Under the pieces are notes generated by a model. That model ran no database searches. It had not been told where the DNA came from and worked only from the letters and a program-made list of their open reading frames with translations. This document shows, one piece after another, positions 36,142-46,146 of a stretch of DNA of 64,000 bases. Position 1 is the stretch's first letter, and each line of letters opens with the position of its first letter. This DNA comes from Frondihabitans sucicola (GTDB taxonomy: Bacteria; Actinomycetota; Actinomycetes; Actinomycetales; Microbacteriaceae), in contig NZ_AP027732.1 in NCBI RefSeq assembly GCF_030296615.1, positions 868,001 to 932,000 of the forward strand. Direction: 5' to 3'. The translations under genes were made by a program, and so were the position numbers.

Positions 36142-36876
36142 TCAGACCGGGCGGCTGCCGTCTGGCTCGGCCGGCTCCGCGGGTCGGACGACGGCGACCT
36201 CGAAGTCGCGACGCGCGACGAAGCCGAGCGACTCGTAGACCGCGCGGGCGGGGTTGCCGTGGGCGACGTGGAGGAAACCTCGAGCGCCGTCGGCGCGAAT
36301 GCCCCGCAGCACGTCGAGGACGAGCTCGCGGGCGTACCCGCGACCGCGATAGCGAGGGTCGGTGCAGACCGCGCTGATCTCGGTCCAGCCGGGTGGGTTC
36401 ATCCGGCGTCCGGCCATCGCGACGAGCTCGTCGCCGTCGAAGATGCCGCGATACCCGCCGAACTCGATGGTGTCGACCTCGAAGGGGCCGGGCTTCGTCG
36501 CCGCCGTCAATCGGAGCATCTCGGGGACGTCGTCGCGAGACAGCGCTCGCGACCGACCAGCCGGCGGGAGCGCTTCGAGGTCGACCTCGTCGTCGGTCAG
36601 CTGCGCCAGCCCGACTCCGCCGACGCGCCCACCCGGGGGCGTCCGGAACCCTGGGAACGGGAAGAGGGCGACCGTCCCGTCGGGGACGAGCGCGCGGAGC
36701 GCGGCCCAGGCGTCGGCAGACGGCTCGAGGCCGACGGAGGCGAACGGGGCGATCTCGGGTCGATAGCGGACGGCGGCGCCGGACGGCGACCGCAGGGAGA
36801 GCGATTCGTGGGCGCCCCGGAGGCCGCCGTCGATCGCGTCGTCGAGCACGTGAGTCACGAGAGTCACGCTTTCCAT
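36142..36876 (-). CDS. GNAT-family N-acetyltransferase
   Basis: The C-terminal half is a GNAT domain with the acetyl-CoA motif A sequence AVCTDPRYRGRGYARELV and motif B GFLHVAHGNPARAVYESLGF. The N-terminal half is a degenerate GNAT-like region, as in the FR47-type proteins. The ATG giving MESVTLVTH was chosen from two in-frame ATGs by position relative to homologous starts; support is moderate. The acceptor substrate cannot be inferred. The gene is 46 bases from the OYE gene on the same strand and may be co-transcribed. Confidence 0.85.
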   Translation of the reverse strand: MESVTLVTHVLDDAIDGGLRGAHESLSLRSPSGAAVRYRPEIAPFASVGLEPSADAWAALRALVPDGTVALFPFPGFRTPPGGRVGGVGLAQLTDDEVDLEALPPAGRSRALSRDDVPEMLRLTAATKPGPFEVDTIEFGGYRGIFDGDELVAMAGRRMNPPGWTEISAVCTDPRYRGRGYARELVLDVLRGIRADGARGFLHVAHGNPARAVYESLGFVARRDFEVAVVRPAEPAEPDGSRPV

Positions 36877-36922
36877 GCCCGGGCGAGCAGCTCGGACGGC
36901 CGAACGCACTGGAGGAGCACGG

Positions 36923-37996
36923 CTACGCGCTCAGCCGCGGGTAGTCGTTGTACCCCTCGGGCCCGTTGCCGTAGAGGCTCGCCGGGTCGAGAGGGTTCTC
37001 GGGGTGGTCGCCCTCCCAGCGTTCGACGAGGTCGGGGTTCGCGATGATCGCGCGGCCGACGGCGACGGCGTCCGCGAAGCCGTCGGCGATGAACGCGATC
37101 GCCTCGTCGCGGGTGGTGATGTGGCCGAAGCCGCTGTTGGCGATGAAGCCGCCACCGAAGCGGGCGCGCAGACCCTGGACGAACTCGCCGGCCGGCTCGG
37201 CGTGCAGGATGCTCAGGTACGACATGCCGATCGGCGCCAGGGCGTCGACCAGGATCTCGTAGGTCGCGCGCGTCTCGTCGGCGTCGGTCTCGAGTGCGTC
37301 CTGGATGTTGTGCGACGGCGACAGGCGGATGCCGACCCTGCCGGCCCCGATCGCGTCGGCGACGGCCTGCACGACCTCGACGACGAAGCGGGTGCGAGCC
37401 GCGGGTGAGCCGCCGTACCCGTCGGTGCGCTGGTTGGACGCCGGTGACAGGAACTGGTGCAGGAGGTAGCCGTTGGCCGAGTGGATCTCGACGCCGTCGA
37501 GCCCGGCGCGGACGGCCCTCACCGACGCCTCGACGAACTCGTCGCGGACGGTCGCCAGCTCGGCCGTCGTGAGCTCGTGCGGGACCGGGAACGGCTTCTT
37601 GCCGGTGGGCACGTGGACCTCGCCCTGGATGGCGATCGCGCTCGGGCCGACGATGCGGGAGGTGCCGGTGATGTCGGTGTGCGAGACCCGGCCGCCGTTC
37701 ATGACCTGCAGGACGAGCTTCCCGCCCGCGGCGTGGACGCCGTCGGCCACGCGCTTCCAGCCGGCCTCCTGCTCGTCGTCGACGATGCCCGGCTGGCCCG
37801 GGTACGACCGCGACTCGCGGCTGGGGTAGGTGCCCTCCGTGATGATCAGACCCGCGCTGGCCCGCTGCGTGTAGTGCTCGACGTTGAGGTCGTTCGGTAC
37901 GCCCGACTCGCCGGAGCGGGTGCGGGTGAGCGGAGCCATGACGAGGCGGTTTGCGAGGGTGATGCCGCCGAGCGTGAGCGGGGAGAAGAGATCCAC
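36923..37996 (-). CDS. Old Yellow Enzyme-family alkene reductase
   Basis: This FMN-dependent NAD(P)H:enone reductase is of the N-ethylmaleimide reductase type. The TIM barrel starts with LFSPLTLGGITLANRLVMAPLTR. The substrate-binding His/Asn pair is in EIHSANGYLLHQFL, and the FMN-phosphate loop is near GFADAVAVGRAIIANPDL. It has 357 residues, normal for the family. The GTG start has AAAGGA four bases upstream. It is divergent from the UvrA-like gene. The physiological substrate is unknown. Confidence 0.93.
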   Translation of the reverse strand: MDLFSPLTLGGITLANRLVMAPLTRTRSGESGVPNDLNVEHYTQRASAGLIITEGTYPSRESRSYPGQPGIVDDEQEAGWKRVADGVHAAGGKLVLQVMNGGRVSHTDITGTSRIVGPSAIAIQGEVHVPTGKKPFPVPHELTTAELATVRDEFVEASVRAVRAGLDGVEIHSANGYLLHQFLSPASNQRTDGYGGSPAARTRFVVEVVQAVADAIGAGRVGIRLSPSHNIQDALETDADETRATYEILVDALAPIGMSYLSILHAEPAGEFVQGLRARFGGGFIANSGFGHITTRDEAIAFIADGFADAVAVGRAIIANPDLVERWEGDHPENPLDPASLYGNGPEGYNDYPRLSA

Positions 37997-38133
37997 GGTG
38001 TCCTTTCGAGAGGGCGCGAGTACGCCGTGACCCCCAACACCCGACGGTCGACAACCCTTCCCGACGTCGTGGAGGCGCGGTGTCGGCGGCATCAGACATA
38101 CTGGTCGGCAGTCAGCGACCCCGGGAGGACACC

Positions 38134-40484
38134 ATGCACAGCGCCGACAGCCACGATCTGATTCGAGTGCACGGCGCTCGTGTCAACAATCTCCGAGACG
38201 TCAGCGTCGTGATCCCCAAGCGCCGCCTCACCGTGTTCACCGGGGTCTCCGGGTCGGGCAAGAGCTCCCTGGTGTTCGGCACGATCGCCGCCGAGTCGCA
38301 GCGCATGATCAACGAGACCTACAGCGCTTTCGTCCAGGGCTTCATGCCCACGCTGGCGCGACCGGAGGTCGACGTGCTCGAGGGCCTGACCACTGCGATC
38401 ATCGTCGATCAGCAGCGGATGGGCGCCGACACCCGCTCCACCGTCGGCACCGCCACCGACGCCAACGCCATGCTGCGCATCCTGTTCAGTCGGCTCGGCG
38501 CCCCGCACATCGGCTCTCCCAACGCCTTCTCGTTCAACGTCGCATCGGTCAGCGGCAGCGGTGCCATCACGATCGAGAAGGGTGGCAAGACCGTCGCCGA
38601 ACGACGCAGCTTCAACCGCACCGGCGGCATGTGCCCACGGTGCGAGGGGCGCGGCTCGGTCTCCGACATCGACCTCACGCAGCTCTACGACGACTCGAAG
38701 TCGATCGCCGAGGGGGCCATCACGGTGCCCGGCTACACGGGCGACGGCTGGATGGTGCGGATCATCACCGGCTCGGGCTTCTTCCCGCCCGACAAGCCGA
38801 TCAACACCTTCACGAAGAAGCAGCTCGACGACTTCCTCCACCACGAGCCGGTCAAGATCAAGGTCGACAGCATCAACCTCACCTACGAGGGGCTCGTCGT
38901 GCGCGTCCAGAAGTCGATCCTGTCGAAGGATCGCGACGCCATGCAGCCGCACATCAGGGCGTTCGTCGACCGCGCCGTGACGTTCGCCCCCTGCCCCGAC
39001 TGCGGGGTTCCCGGCTCAGCGAGTCCGCCCGGTCGTCGAAGATCGAGGGGGTCAGCATCGCCGACGCCTGCGCCCTGCAGATCAGCGACCTCGCCGAGTG
39101 GGTCCGGGGCCTGGACGCACCGGCGGTGGCGCCGCTCCTCGCCACTCTCCAGCAGAATCTCGACTCCTTCGTCGAGATCGGCCTCGGCTACCTCTCGCTC
39201 GACCGGGCCACCGGCACGCTCTCCGGCGGCGAGGCGCAGCGAGTGAAGATGATCCGGCACCTCGGCTCGTCGCTCACCGACGTCACCTACGTGTTCGACG
39301 AGCCGACGACGGGGCTCCACCCGCACGACATCCAGCGCATGAACGACCTCCTCCTGCGCCTGCGCGACAAGGGCAACACGGTGCTCGTCGTCGAACACAA
39401 GCCCGAGACGATCCTGATCGCCGATCACGTCGTCGACCTCGGTCCGGGGGCGGGAGCCCAGGGCGGCACCGTCTGCTTCGAGGGCTCGGTCGACGAGCTC
39501 CGCACGAGCCACACGATAACGGGGCGCCACTTCGACGATCGCGCGGCGCTCAAGCCCGACGTGCGAAAGCCGACCGGCGCCCTCGAGATCCGTGGCGCGG
39601 CGACCCACAACCTCCGCGGGGTCGACGTCGACGTACCGCTCGGCGTGCTGACCGTGGTGACCGGCGTCGCGGGCTCGGGCAAGAGCTCGCTCGTCCACGG
39701 TTCGATCCCGAAAGGCGCCGACGTGGTGTCGATCGACCAGAGCGCCATCAAGGGGTCCCGCCGCAGCAATCCGGCGACCTACACCGGCCTGCTCGAACCC
39801 ATCCGCAAGGCGTTCGCCAAGGCCAACGGCGTCAAGCCCGCGCTGTTCAGCGCCAACTCCGAGGGGGCCTGCCCCACCTGCAACGGCGCCGGGGTGATCT
39901 ACACCGACCTCGCGATGATGGCCGGCGTCGCCACGACCTGCGAAGACTGCGAGGGCAAGCGCTTCGACGCCTCCGTGCTGGAGTACCGCTTCGGTGGTCG
40001 CGACATCAGCGAAGTCCTCGCGATGCCGGTGTCCGAGGCGCTCTCCTTCTTCGAGAGCGGCGAGAGCACGATCCCCGCCGCGCGCGTGATCCTGCAGCGA
40101 CTCGCCGACGTGGGGCTCGGCTACCTCACGATCGGTCAGCCGCTGACGACGCTCTCCGGCGGGGAACGCCAGCGCCTCAAACTCGCCGTACACATGGGCG
40201 AGAAGGGCAGCGTCTACGTGCTCGACGAACCGACCACGGGCCTGCACCTGGCCGATGTCGAGCAGCTGCTCGGCCTGCTCGATCGTCTCGTCGACTCCGG
40301 GCTGTCGGTCATCGTGGTCGAGCACCACCAGGCCGTGATGGCTCACGCCGACCACATCATCGACCTCGGCCCCGGCGCCGGACACGACGGCGGGCTCGTC
40401 GTGTTCGAGGGGTCGCCCACCGAACTCGTCGCCGACCGCTCGACCCTCACCGGGCAGCACCTCGCGGCCTACGTCGGAGCCTGA
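38134..40484 (+). CDS. UvrA-like ABC ATPase, short paralogue (frameshift)
   Basis: This tandem ABC ATPase of the UvrA family has Walker A motifs GVSGSGKSS and GVAGSGKSS, and signatures [11 protein letters not shown] and [11 protein letters not shown]. Zinc-finger pairs [14 protein letters not shown] and [14 protein letters not shown] are present. At about 783 residues it is some 160 shorter than housekeeping UvrA. It resembles the UvrA2/DrrC group linked to resistance against DNA-binding drugs. The frame breaks near 39006 in a G run; one added base gives [20 protein letters not shown]. The ATG has GGGAGGA four bases upstream. It is probably not the main repair protein. Confidence 0.9.
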
Positions 40485-40538
40485 GCAGTCCTGAGCCGTC
40501 CTGAACGGCGTAGCCGGCCGGGTGGGTAGCGTGCAGGC

Positions 40539-41201
40539 ATGACCACCATCGCCATCATCGGGGCCGGTTCCGGCCTCGGCCTCTCCGTCGCCCGCCGATT
40601 CGCCCGCGAGGGTTTCTCCGTCGCCCTGCTCGCCCGAAACCGGGCGCGGGTCGACGAGCTCGCCGCCACCCTCGCGACCGAGGGCTTCACCGCAGAGGGC
40701 TTCGTCGCGAACGTCCGCGACCGGGAGTCGCTCCGTGGCGCCCTCGAAGCCGCAGCCGAGCGGCTCGGGCCCATCGAAGTCGTCCAGTACAGTCCTCTGC
40801 CCGCCAAGGAGTTCATGCGCCCCGTCCTCGAGACCGTGGCCGACGACCTGGTCGGTCCGGTCGAGTTCTCGATCTACGGTCCGGCCACCGTCGTGCACCA
40901 GGTGGTGCCCGGCATGCGCGCCCTGAAGTCGGGCAGCATCCTGTTCGTGAACGGCGCGAGCGCCGTTCGTCCGCGCGGCGCCGTGACGGGCACCTCGATC
41001 GCCTTCGCGGGCGAGAGCGCCTACGCCGAGCTGCTCCACGAGGCCCTCGCGCCCGAGAACGTGCACGTCGGCCAGCTGATCATCCCGCGCGGCATCGGCG
41101 GGGGCGAGCCGTCGCACGAGCCCGAGGTCCTGGCCGACAAGCTGTGGCGGATGCACTCCGAGCGGGGCGAGTTCCGCGTGTACGCGGCGTCGCTCGACTG
41201 A
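40539..41201 (+). CDS. Atypical short-chain dehydrogenase/reductase
   Basis: This 220-residue Rossmann-fold protein has the SDR cofactor loop GAGSGLG and an NVRD region typical of NADP binding. The expected catalytic YxxxK is not seen: the matching stretch is SAYAELLHEAL, with Tyr but Leu at the Lys position. Catalysis may therefore be altered or lost. It lies 54 bases after the UvrA-like gene on the same strand. The function is unknown. Confidence 0.85.
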   Translation: MTTIAIIGAGSGLGLSVARRFAREGFSVALLARNRARVDELAATLATEGFTAEGFVANVRDRESLRGALEAAAERLGPIEVVQYSPLPAKEFMRPVLETVADDLVGPVEFSIYGPATVVHQVVPGMRALKSGSILFVNGASAVRPRGAVTGTSIAFAGESAYAELLHEALAPENVHVGQLIIPRGIGGGEPSHEPEVLADKLWRMHSERGEFRVYAASLD

Positions 41202-41215
41202 GTGCCGCGCATGGC

Positions 41216-42415
41216 CTAGTCAGCGGCCCGGTCGCGCCTCGGGACGACGGGGATCGACAGCAGCGGCGCGAGGGCGACGAGCGCGAACGCCAGCGGAAAC
41301 CCCACCCCGGCGATCAGTGCGCCGATACCGGGCCCGACGGCGGATGCGGCCACGAACTGGCCGGTGTTCTGCACCCCGAGCGCCTTGCCCGACCAGCGGT
41401 GTCCGGCAGCCTCGGCGACCGACGTGAACGCCAGCCCGTTGTCGGCGACGCTGATGATCGTCGCGACGACGAACCCGACGGCGGCGACGGCACCCCACGG
41501 CGTCGCCGACAGCAGAGCGAGCAGGCCCATCGCCGCGGTGCCGGCCGTGCCCACCCAGCGGAGCAGGCCGACACGGCTGTCGAAACGGTCGCTGAGGGAG
41601 CCGATCGCGATTCGTCCCAGGGCGCCGAGGAACTGTGATCCTGCGATCACGAGGCCGGCGATCGCCTCCTTCCAGCCGAAGCCGCTGATCAACCAGACGA
41701 GTCCGAACGTCGAGAGCGTGAACTGGGGCAGGACCAGCAGGATCGAGACGGCGTGGATCCGCCAGAGGAACGAGCTGGCGCGGTACGGGTTCTCTGCGGC
41801 GGCGCCCGGATGCCGCGAGGCGGCCGGGCGAGGCGGATCGACGAGCAGGATCGCGCACAGCACCGCGAGAACGAGGTTGAGCCCGAGCGGCAGCGCCAGT
41901 GCGCCGGCGATCCCGTGCCCTGAGGCGAGCGTCGGGATGGCCAGTGCCGCGATCGTCACGCCGAGCGGCTGCGACATCTGTCGGATGCCCATGGCCACAC
42001 CGCGCCGGCGCTTCGGGAACCACCCGACGACGACCCGCCCGCTGGCCGCGTTGGTGCTCGCGGCGGAGGCGCCGCCGAGCACGAGGAAGACGGCCAGCGA
42101 GACGTAGCCCGGGCTCAGCAGGGCGCACACGGTGAAGAGCGCGGTCAGGCCGAGCCCCGCGGCGATCACCCAGCGCTCGCCGAAGCGGTCGGCCAGCGCG
42201 CCCCAGGCCACGAGCGTCAGCACCATGCCGAACGTGGGAGCAGCCGCGAGCAGCCCGGCCTGAGCGAGCGGGAGCCCTCGTTGCACGTGGAGGAGCGGGA
42301 TCAGGAACGCGGGCGTGCTGACGAGGACGGTGCCGGACGCCTGCGCGAGGACGCCGAGCACGAGCATCCGCCAGGCGAGGGCCGGTGTCGTCTCGGTGGT
42401 CGCGAGCGTCGTCAT
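41216..42415 (-). CDS. MFS transporter
   Basis: This major facilitator superfamily permease has 12 predicted helices in about 399 residues. The loop 2-3 motif is visible as WGALADRFGERW and the second-half equivalent as IGSLSDRFDSRVG. It is of the OxlT/monocarboxylate-like type in appearance. The ATG giving MTTLATTETTP is chosen over one 14 codons earlier that would precede a palindromic site. The FAD dehydrogenase gene lies upstream on the same strand, suggesting uptake of that enzyme's substrate. Confidence 0.88.
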   Translation of the reverse strand: MTTLATTETTPALAWRMLVLGVLAQASGTVLVSTPAFLIPLLHVQRGLPLAQAGLLAAAPTFGMVLTLVAWGALADRFGERWVIAAGLGLTALFTVCALLSPGYVSLAVFLVLGGASAASTNAASGRVVVGWFPKRRRGVAMGIRQMSQPLGVTIAALAIPTLASGHGIAGALALPLGLNLVLAVLCAILLVDPPRPAASRHPGAAAENPYRASSFLWRIHAVSILLVLPQFTLSTFGLVWLISGFGWKEAIAGLVIAGSQFLGALGRIAIGSLSDRFDSRVGLLRWVGTAGTAAMGLLALLSATPWGAVAAVGFVVATIISVADNGLAFTSVAEAAGHRWSGKALGVQNTGQFVAASAVGPGIGALIAGVGFPLAFALVALAPLLSIPVVPRRDRAAD

Positions 42416-42443
42416 GCTGTCTCCTCTAATCGGTGTGCCGCAA

Positions 42444-42453
42444 TGGTATACCA
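42444..42453. promoter_or_regulatory. GntR-like palindrome upstream of the MFS gene
   Basis: TGGTATACCA is a perfect 10-base palindrome about 30 bases before the MFS start. The shape fits operators of GntR/FadR-type regulators, but no GntR gene is in the window. The remaining gap to 42548 holds GAGACG-type direct repeats and no gene. Confidence 0.4.
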
Positions 42454-42548
42454 CCACGGGCGACCGGATTTGGGGAGCCTCCTCCTCGCCGAGACGAAGA
42501 CGTCGGGAGGTCCTCTCCCGCCGAGACGGAGAGACGGAGACGAAGACC

Positions 42549-44221
42549 TCAGAGCCGCGCGACCAGCGAGCGTCCGACGACTCGGCCGGTGAACAGGCAG
42601 CCGCCCAGGAAGGTCCCCTCCAGCGCGTTGTACCCGTGGGCGCCCCCGCCGCCGAAGCCCGCCGCCTCGCCCGCGGCGTAGAGCCCCTCGATCGCCGAGC
42701 CGTCCGCGTCGAGCGCCCGGCCGGTGAGGTCGGTCTGGATGCCGCCGAGCGACTTCCGAGTCACGATGCGGAGTCTCACCGCGATGAGGGGACCGGCGGC
42801 AGGGTCGAGGATCCGGTGCGGCTTGACGGTGCGGAACAGCCGGTCGCCGAGGAAGCGCCGCGAGTTGCGGATCCCCATCACCTGCAGATCCTTCGTGTAC
42901 GGGTTCTCGATCTCGGCGTCCCGCTCGAGGACCTGCCTCTCGATGTCGTCGTAGCGCAGGATGCCGTCGCCGATCCGGTTCATCCCGTCGACCAGCGCCC
43001 GCAGGTCGTCGGCCACGACGAAGTCCTCCCCGTGCTGTTTGAACGCCTCGACGGGCGGCGGCGCGCCGTTCCCGAGGCGGCCCCGCAGGAGCAGCCCGAG
43101 GTCGCGCCCGGTCAGGTCGGGGTTCTGTTCGGAACCCGAGAGGGCGAACTCCTTCTCGATGATCCGCTGGTCGAGCACGAACCAGCTGTAGTCGAACTCG
43201 GCGATGTCGGGCGTCGTCCGCAGGTGCTGCAGCGTGCCGAGGGTGTCGTAGCCGGGCAGCGCCGGGAACGGCAGTCTGCGGCCGCGCGCGTCGAGCCACA
43301 GCGACGAGGGGCCGGGCAGGATCCGGATGGCGTGGGCCGGCCAGATCGGGTCCCAGTTCGCGATGCCCTCGGTGTAGTGCCACATGCGGTCGCGGTTCAC
43401 CAGGCGCACGCCGGCGGCGTCGGCGATGTCGAGCATCCGGCCGTCGACGTGCTTCGGGACCCCGGTGATCATCGTCGCGGGCGGCGTCCCGAGGCGTTCG
43501 GGCCACCACTCGCGGATCTTCGCGTGGTTGCCGCCGATCCCTCCGGAGGCGATGACGACCGCCTGCGCCCGCAGTGCGAACTCGCCGGTGCTCTCGCGGC
43601 TGGAGGAGACACCCCGCGGCGCATCGTCCGGCGCCAGGACGGTGCCGCTCACCCCGACGACGGCGCCGCCCTCGACCAGGAGGTCGTCGACGCGATGGCG
43701 GAAGTGGAGGGTGACCAGCCCGTCGGCGGCGGCCGCTCGCACGCGGTCGGCGAAGGGTTCGGAGATGCCGGTGCCGGTGCCCCAGGGGAGGTGGAAGCGC
43801 GGCACGCTGTTGCCGTGGCCTCCGGCCCGGCCGTCGCCGCGCTCCGCCCAGCCGACGAGGGGAGTGAACTTCACGCCCTGCTGCTCGAGCCAGCTCCGCT
43901 TCTCGGTCGCGGCGAACTCGACGTAGGCGCGGCCCCACAGCGCGGCCCACTCGTCTTCCGGATGCTCCCCTCGAGCCGATCCCACTGGGCGGAGCCCTGC
44001 CAGTCCTGCCAGGCGAGGGCGAACGAGTCCTTCACCCCGAGGCGCCGCTGCATCGGGCTGTCGACCAGGAAGATGCCGCCGAACGACCAGAACGCCTGCC
44101 CGCCGAGATTCGCCGCGTTCTCCTGCTCGACGATCGCGACACGTTTGCCGGCGGCGACGAGCTCGCAGCAGGCGACCAGGCCGGCCAGCCCGCCGCCGAC
44201 GATGATGACGTCGGTGTCCAT
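42549..44221 (-). CDS. FAD-binding dehydrogenase, KstD/fumarate-reductase-like (frameshift)
   Basis: This flavoprotein is related to 3-ketosteroid delta-1-dehydrogenase and fumarate reductase flavoproteins. The FAD motif GGGLAG is at 9-14, a conserved ASGGIGGN stretch lies midway, and the C-terminal FAD loop is AGFGGGGAHGYNALEGTFLGG. The frame breaks near 43966 in a G run; one added base gives DRLEGEHPEDEWAALWGRAY and about 557 residues. It is annotated widely as a FAD-binding dehydrogenase; a steroid substrate is not shown by anything here. The MFS gene downstream may import the substrate. Confidence 0.88.
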
Positions 44222-44260
44222 GTCGACCTCGCTCCCGGCCCGCTCCGTCGCGTGCCGCTC

Positions 44261-45103
44261 TCAGCCTACGATCCCGGGCGAGGTCGTCCCGGCAGCGGGG
44301 ACCGAGACGGAGCCCAGGAGTCCGAGCAGGCCGGCCGACTCGCTGCCCGCGGCGGCGTGGTAGATCACGAGCAACAGGCCGTCGCCCACCCCGAGCTTCT
44401 CGCGACGCAGCGACAGGTCGCCCAGCTGCGGGTGACGCAGGAGGACCGGGGCGCCCTCCCGCGGCCGGACGTCGTGCCTGGCCCAGAGCCGCCGGAAGGT
44501 CTCGCTCTCGAGAGACAGCGCGCCGACCAGCTGGACGAAGCGCGGATCCTTGGTGTCGGTGCCGACCGACGCGCGGAAACTGGCGACGAGGCCCGCCGCT
44601 GCGCCGTCCCACTCGGGGTACAGGGCCCGCTCGCCGCGGTCGAGGAAGAACGCCCGCATCCGGTTCTGGCCCGGGGCCAGCGCCGGAGACAGGGCCTCCG
44701 CGAGCGGGTTCGAGGCGAGCACGTCGAAGTACCGGCCCTCGACGAAGGCCGGCAGACCGATGGTCTCGAGAAGCTGCAGGATCCCGGGAGGCACGACTTC
44801 CCGACGCGGCCGGACGACCTTCCGCGGTGCGCTCTGCGCCAGGTCGACCAGGTAGTCGGTTGCGGCGACATCGAGTTGGAGCACCTGCGCGACCGCCTCG
44901 AGGACCTGCACGGACGGGTTGCGGTCGCGCCCCTGCTCGAGCCTCAGGTAGTAGTCGGCCGAGATCCCGGCGAGCATCGCGACCTCTTCCCGGCGGAGCC
45001 CGGCCACGCGCCGAAGGCCGCCGACCCGGATGCCGACGTCCTGGGGCTGCACCAGCTCGCGCCGGGCCTTCAGGTAGTCGCCCAGCTCGTTCGCGTCGTC
45101 CAT
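44261..45103 (-). CDS. XRE-family regulator with MmyB-like ligand-binding domain
   Basis: An N-terminal helix-turn-helix of the Cro/CI type contains the signature VAGLRREEVAMLAGISADYYLRLEQ-like run (about 33-57). The MmyB-like PAS-type domain (MLTR_LBD) follows, with FDVLASNPLAEAL and SLESETFRRLWARHDV. It has 280 residues. Such regulators often control a divergent oxidoreductase, and here the aldo/keto reductase gene is divergent, 102 bases away. The ATG start is unambiguous. Confidence 0.9.
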   Translation of the reverse strand: MDDANELGDYLKARRELVQPQDVGIRVGGLRRVAGLRREEVAMLAGISADYYLRLEQGRDRNPSVQVLEAVAQVLQLDVAATDYLVDLAQSAPRKVVRPRREVVPPGILQLLETIGLPAFVEGRYFDVLASNPLAEALSPALAPGQNRMRAFFLDRGERALYPEWDGAAAGLVASFRASVGTDTKDPRFVQLVGALSLESETFRRLWARHDVRPREGAPVLLRHPQLGDLSLRREKLGVGDGLLLVIYHAAAGSESAGLLGLLGSVSVPAAGTTSPGIVG

Positions 45104-45137
45104 GCGGCAACGGTAACCCGCCGTCGTCCGATCCGAC

Positions 45138-45160
45138 TGTTCCCCGTGCTCCCAGGAACA
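45138..45160. promoter_or_regulatory. Operator candidate between the XRE and AKR genes
   Basis: TGTTCC and GGAACA form an inverted repeat with an 11-base spacer in the divergent gap. A second long-range pair, GTGCTCCC (45146-45153) and GGGAGCAC (45189-45196), overlaps it. Confidence 0.5.
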
Positions 45161-45205
45161 CGCGGGCACTGGTTCCGCACCGGTTCGCGGGAGCACAGTG
45201 GAGCC

Positions 45206-46081
45206 ATGACCACGACCACTCTTCCCGGCGGTACCTTCACGGCCGCCGGCGCCCCCGACCTCACTCTCACTCGCACCGGGTACGGCGCCATGCAGCTCGC
45301 CGGCCCCGGCGTCTTCGGACCGCCCGCCGACCGCGCCTCGGCCGTCGCCGTCCTGCGGGAGGTGATCGACCTCGGGATCACCCACATCGACACCTCCGAC
45401 TTCTACGGCCCGCACGTCACCAACGAGATCATCCGCGAGGCGCTCCACCCCTACCCGCAGGATCTTCACCTGGTCACCAAGGTGGGCGCCGTCCGCGACG
45501 AGAAGGGCGGCTGGCCGCACGCGCGCTCGCCGCAGCAGCTTCGCGATGCGGTGCACTCCAACCTGAAGACCCTCGGCCTCGACGCGCTCGACGTCGTGAA
45601 CCTCCGCTGGGGCGGGCAGGATCGGCCAGAGGCAGGCTCGATCGAGGAGCCCTTCACGACACTGGTCGAGCTGCAGCAGCAGGGGCTGATCAAGCATCTC
45701 GGACTCAGCACGGTGAGCGCCGAGCAGATCGCCGAGGCGCAGAAGATCGCGCCGATCGTGACGGTGCAGAACTTCTACAACATCGCGAACCGGGAGGACG
45801 ACGCTCTGATCGCCTCGCTGGCCGACCAGGGCATCTCGTACGCGCCGTACTTCCCGCTCGGCGGCTTCAACCCGCTGCAGTCGGGTGAACTCGACGCCGT
45901 CGCCGCCCGCCTCGGAGCCCGGCCCATGGCGGTGGCCCTGGCCTGGCTGCTCCAGCGGTCGCCGAACATCCTGCTGATCCCGGGGACGTCGTCGGTCGAG
46001 CACCTGCGTGACAACGTCGCCGGAGCGGGGCTCGAACTCCCCGCCGACGCGATCGCCGAACTGGACGGCATCGCCGGCTGA
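45206..46081 (+). CDS. Aldo/keto reductase-family oxidoreductase
   Basis: This NADPH-type (beta/alpha)8 barrel reductase has the catalytic Asp and Tyr in HIDTSDFYGPH and Lys in LVTKVG. The fourth tetrad residue, His in most AKRs, is replaced: the strand reads DVVNLRWGG. This Arg variant occurs in some bacterial AKR subfamilies. It has 291 residues. The cofactor loop includes IPGTSSVEHLRDN. It is divergent from and probably controlled by the XRE/MmyB-type regulator. A strong terminator follows. Confidence 0.91.
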   Translation: MTTTTLPGGTFTAAGAPDLTLTRTGYGAMQLAGPGVFGPPADRASAVAVLREVIDLGITHIDTSDFYGPHVTNEIIREALHPYPQDLHLVTKVGAVRDEKGGWPHARSPQQLRDAVHSNLKTLGLDALDVVNLRWGGQDRPEAGSIEEPFTTLVELQQQGLIKHLGLSTVSAEQIAEAQKIAPIVTVQNFYNIANREDDALIASLADQGISYAPYFPLGGFNPLQSGELDAVAARLGARPMAVALAWLLQRSPNILLIPGTSSVEHLRDNVAGAGLELPADAIAELDGIAG

Positions 46082-46094
46082 TTCACCGAATCAC

Positions 46095-46130
46095 GAAACC
46101 GCCGCCTCCCGATGGGGAGGCGGCGGTTTC
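46095..46130. terminator. Strong bidirectional intrinsic terminator
   Basis: A perfect 16-bp stem, GAAACCGCCGCCTCCC with its complement, closes a GATG loop between the converging aldo/keto reductase and DUF4383 genes. The stem ends in GGTTTCTCAT on the + strand; the mirrored A/T run serves the other strand. Confidence 0.88.
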
Positions 46131-46146
46131 TCATCGCAGGAGAGCG

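Noticed and set aside
38883..41156. 757-codon minus-strand frame opposite the UvrA-like and SDR genes
   Set aside because: Antisense shadow that crosses two well-supported + strand genes and their gap.
44222..45161. Apparent N-terminal extension of the FAD dehydrogenase into the XRE gene
   Set aside because: It is read-through in a wrong frame upstream of a one-base deletion; the real N-terminus with the FAD motif starts at 44221.
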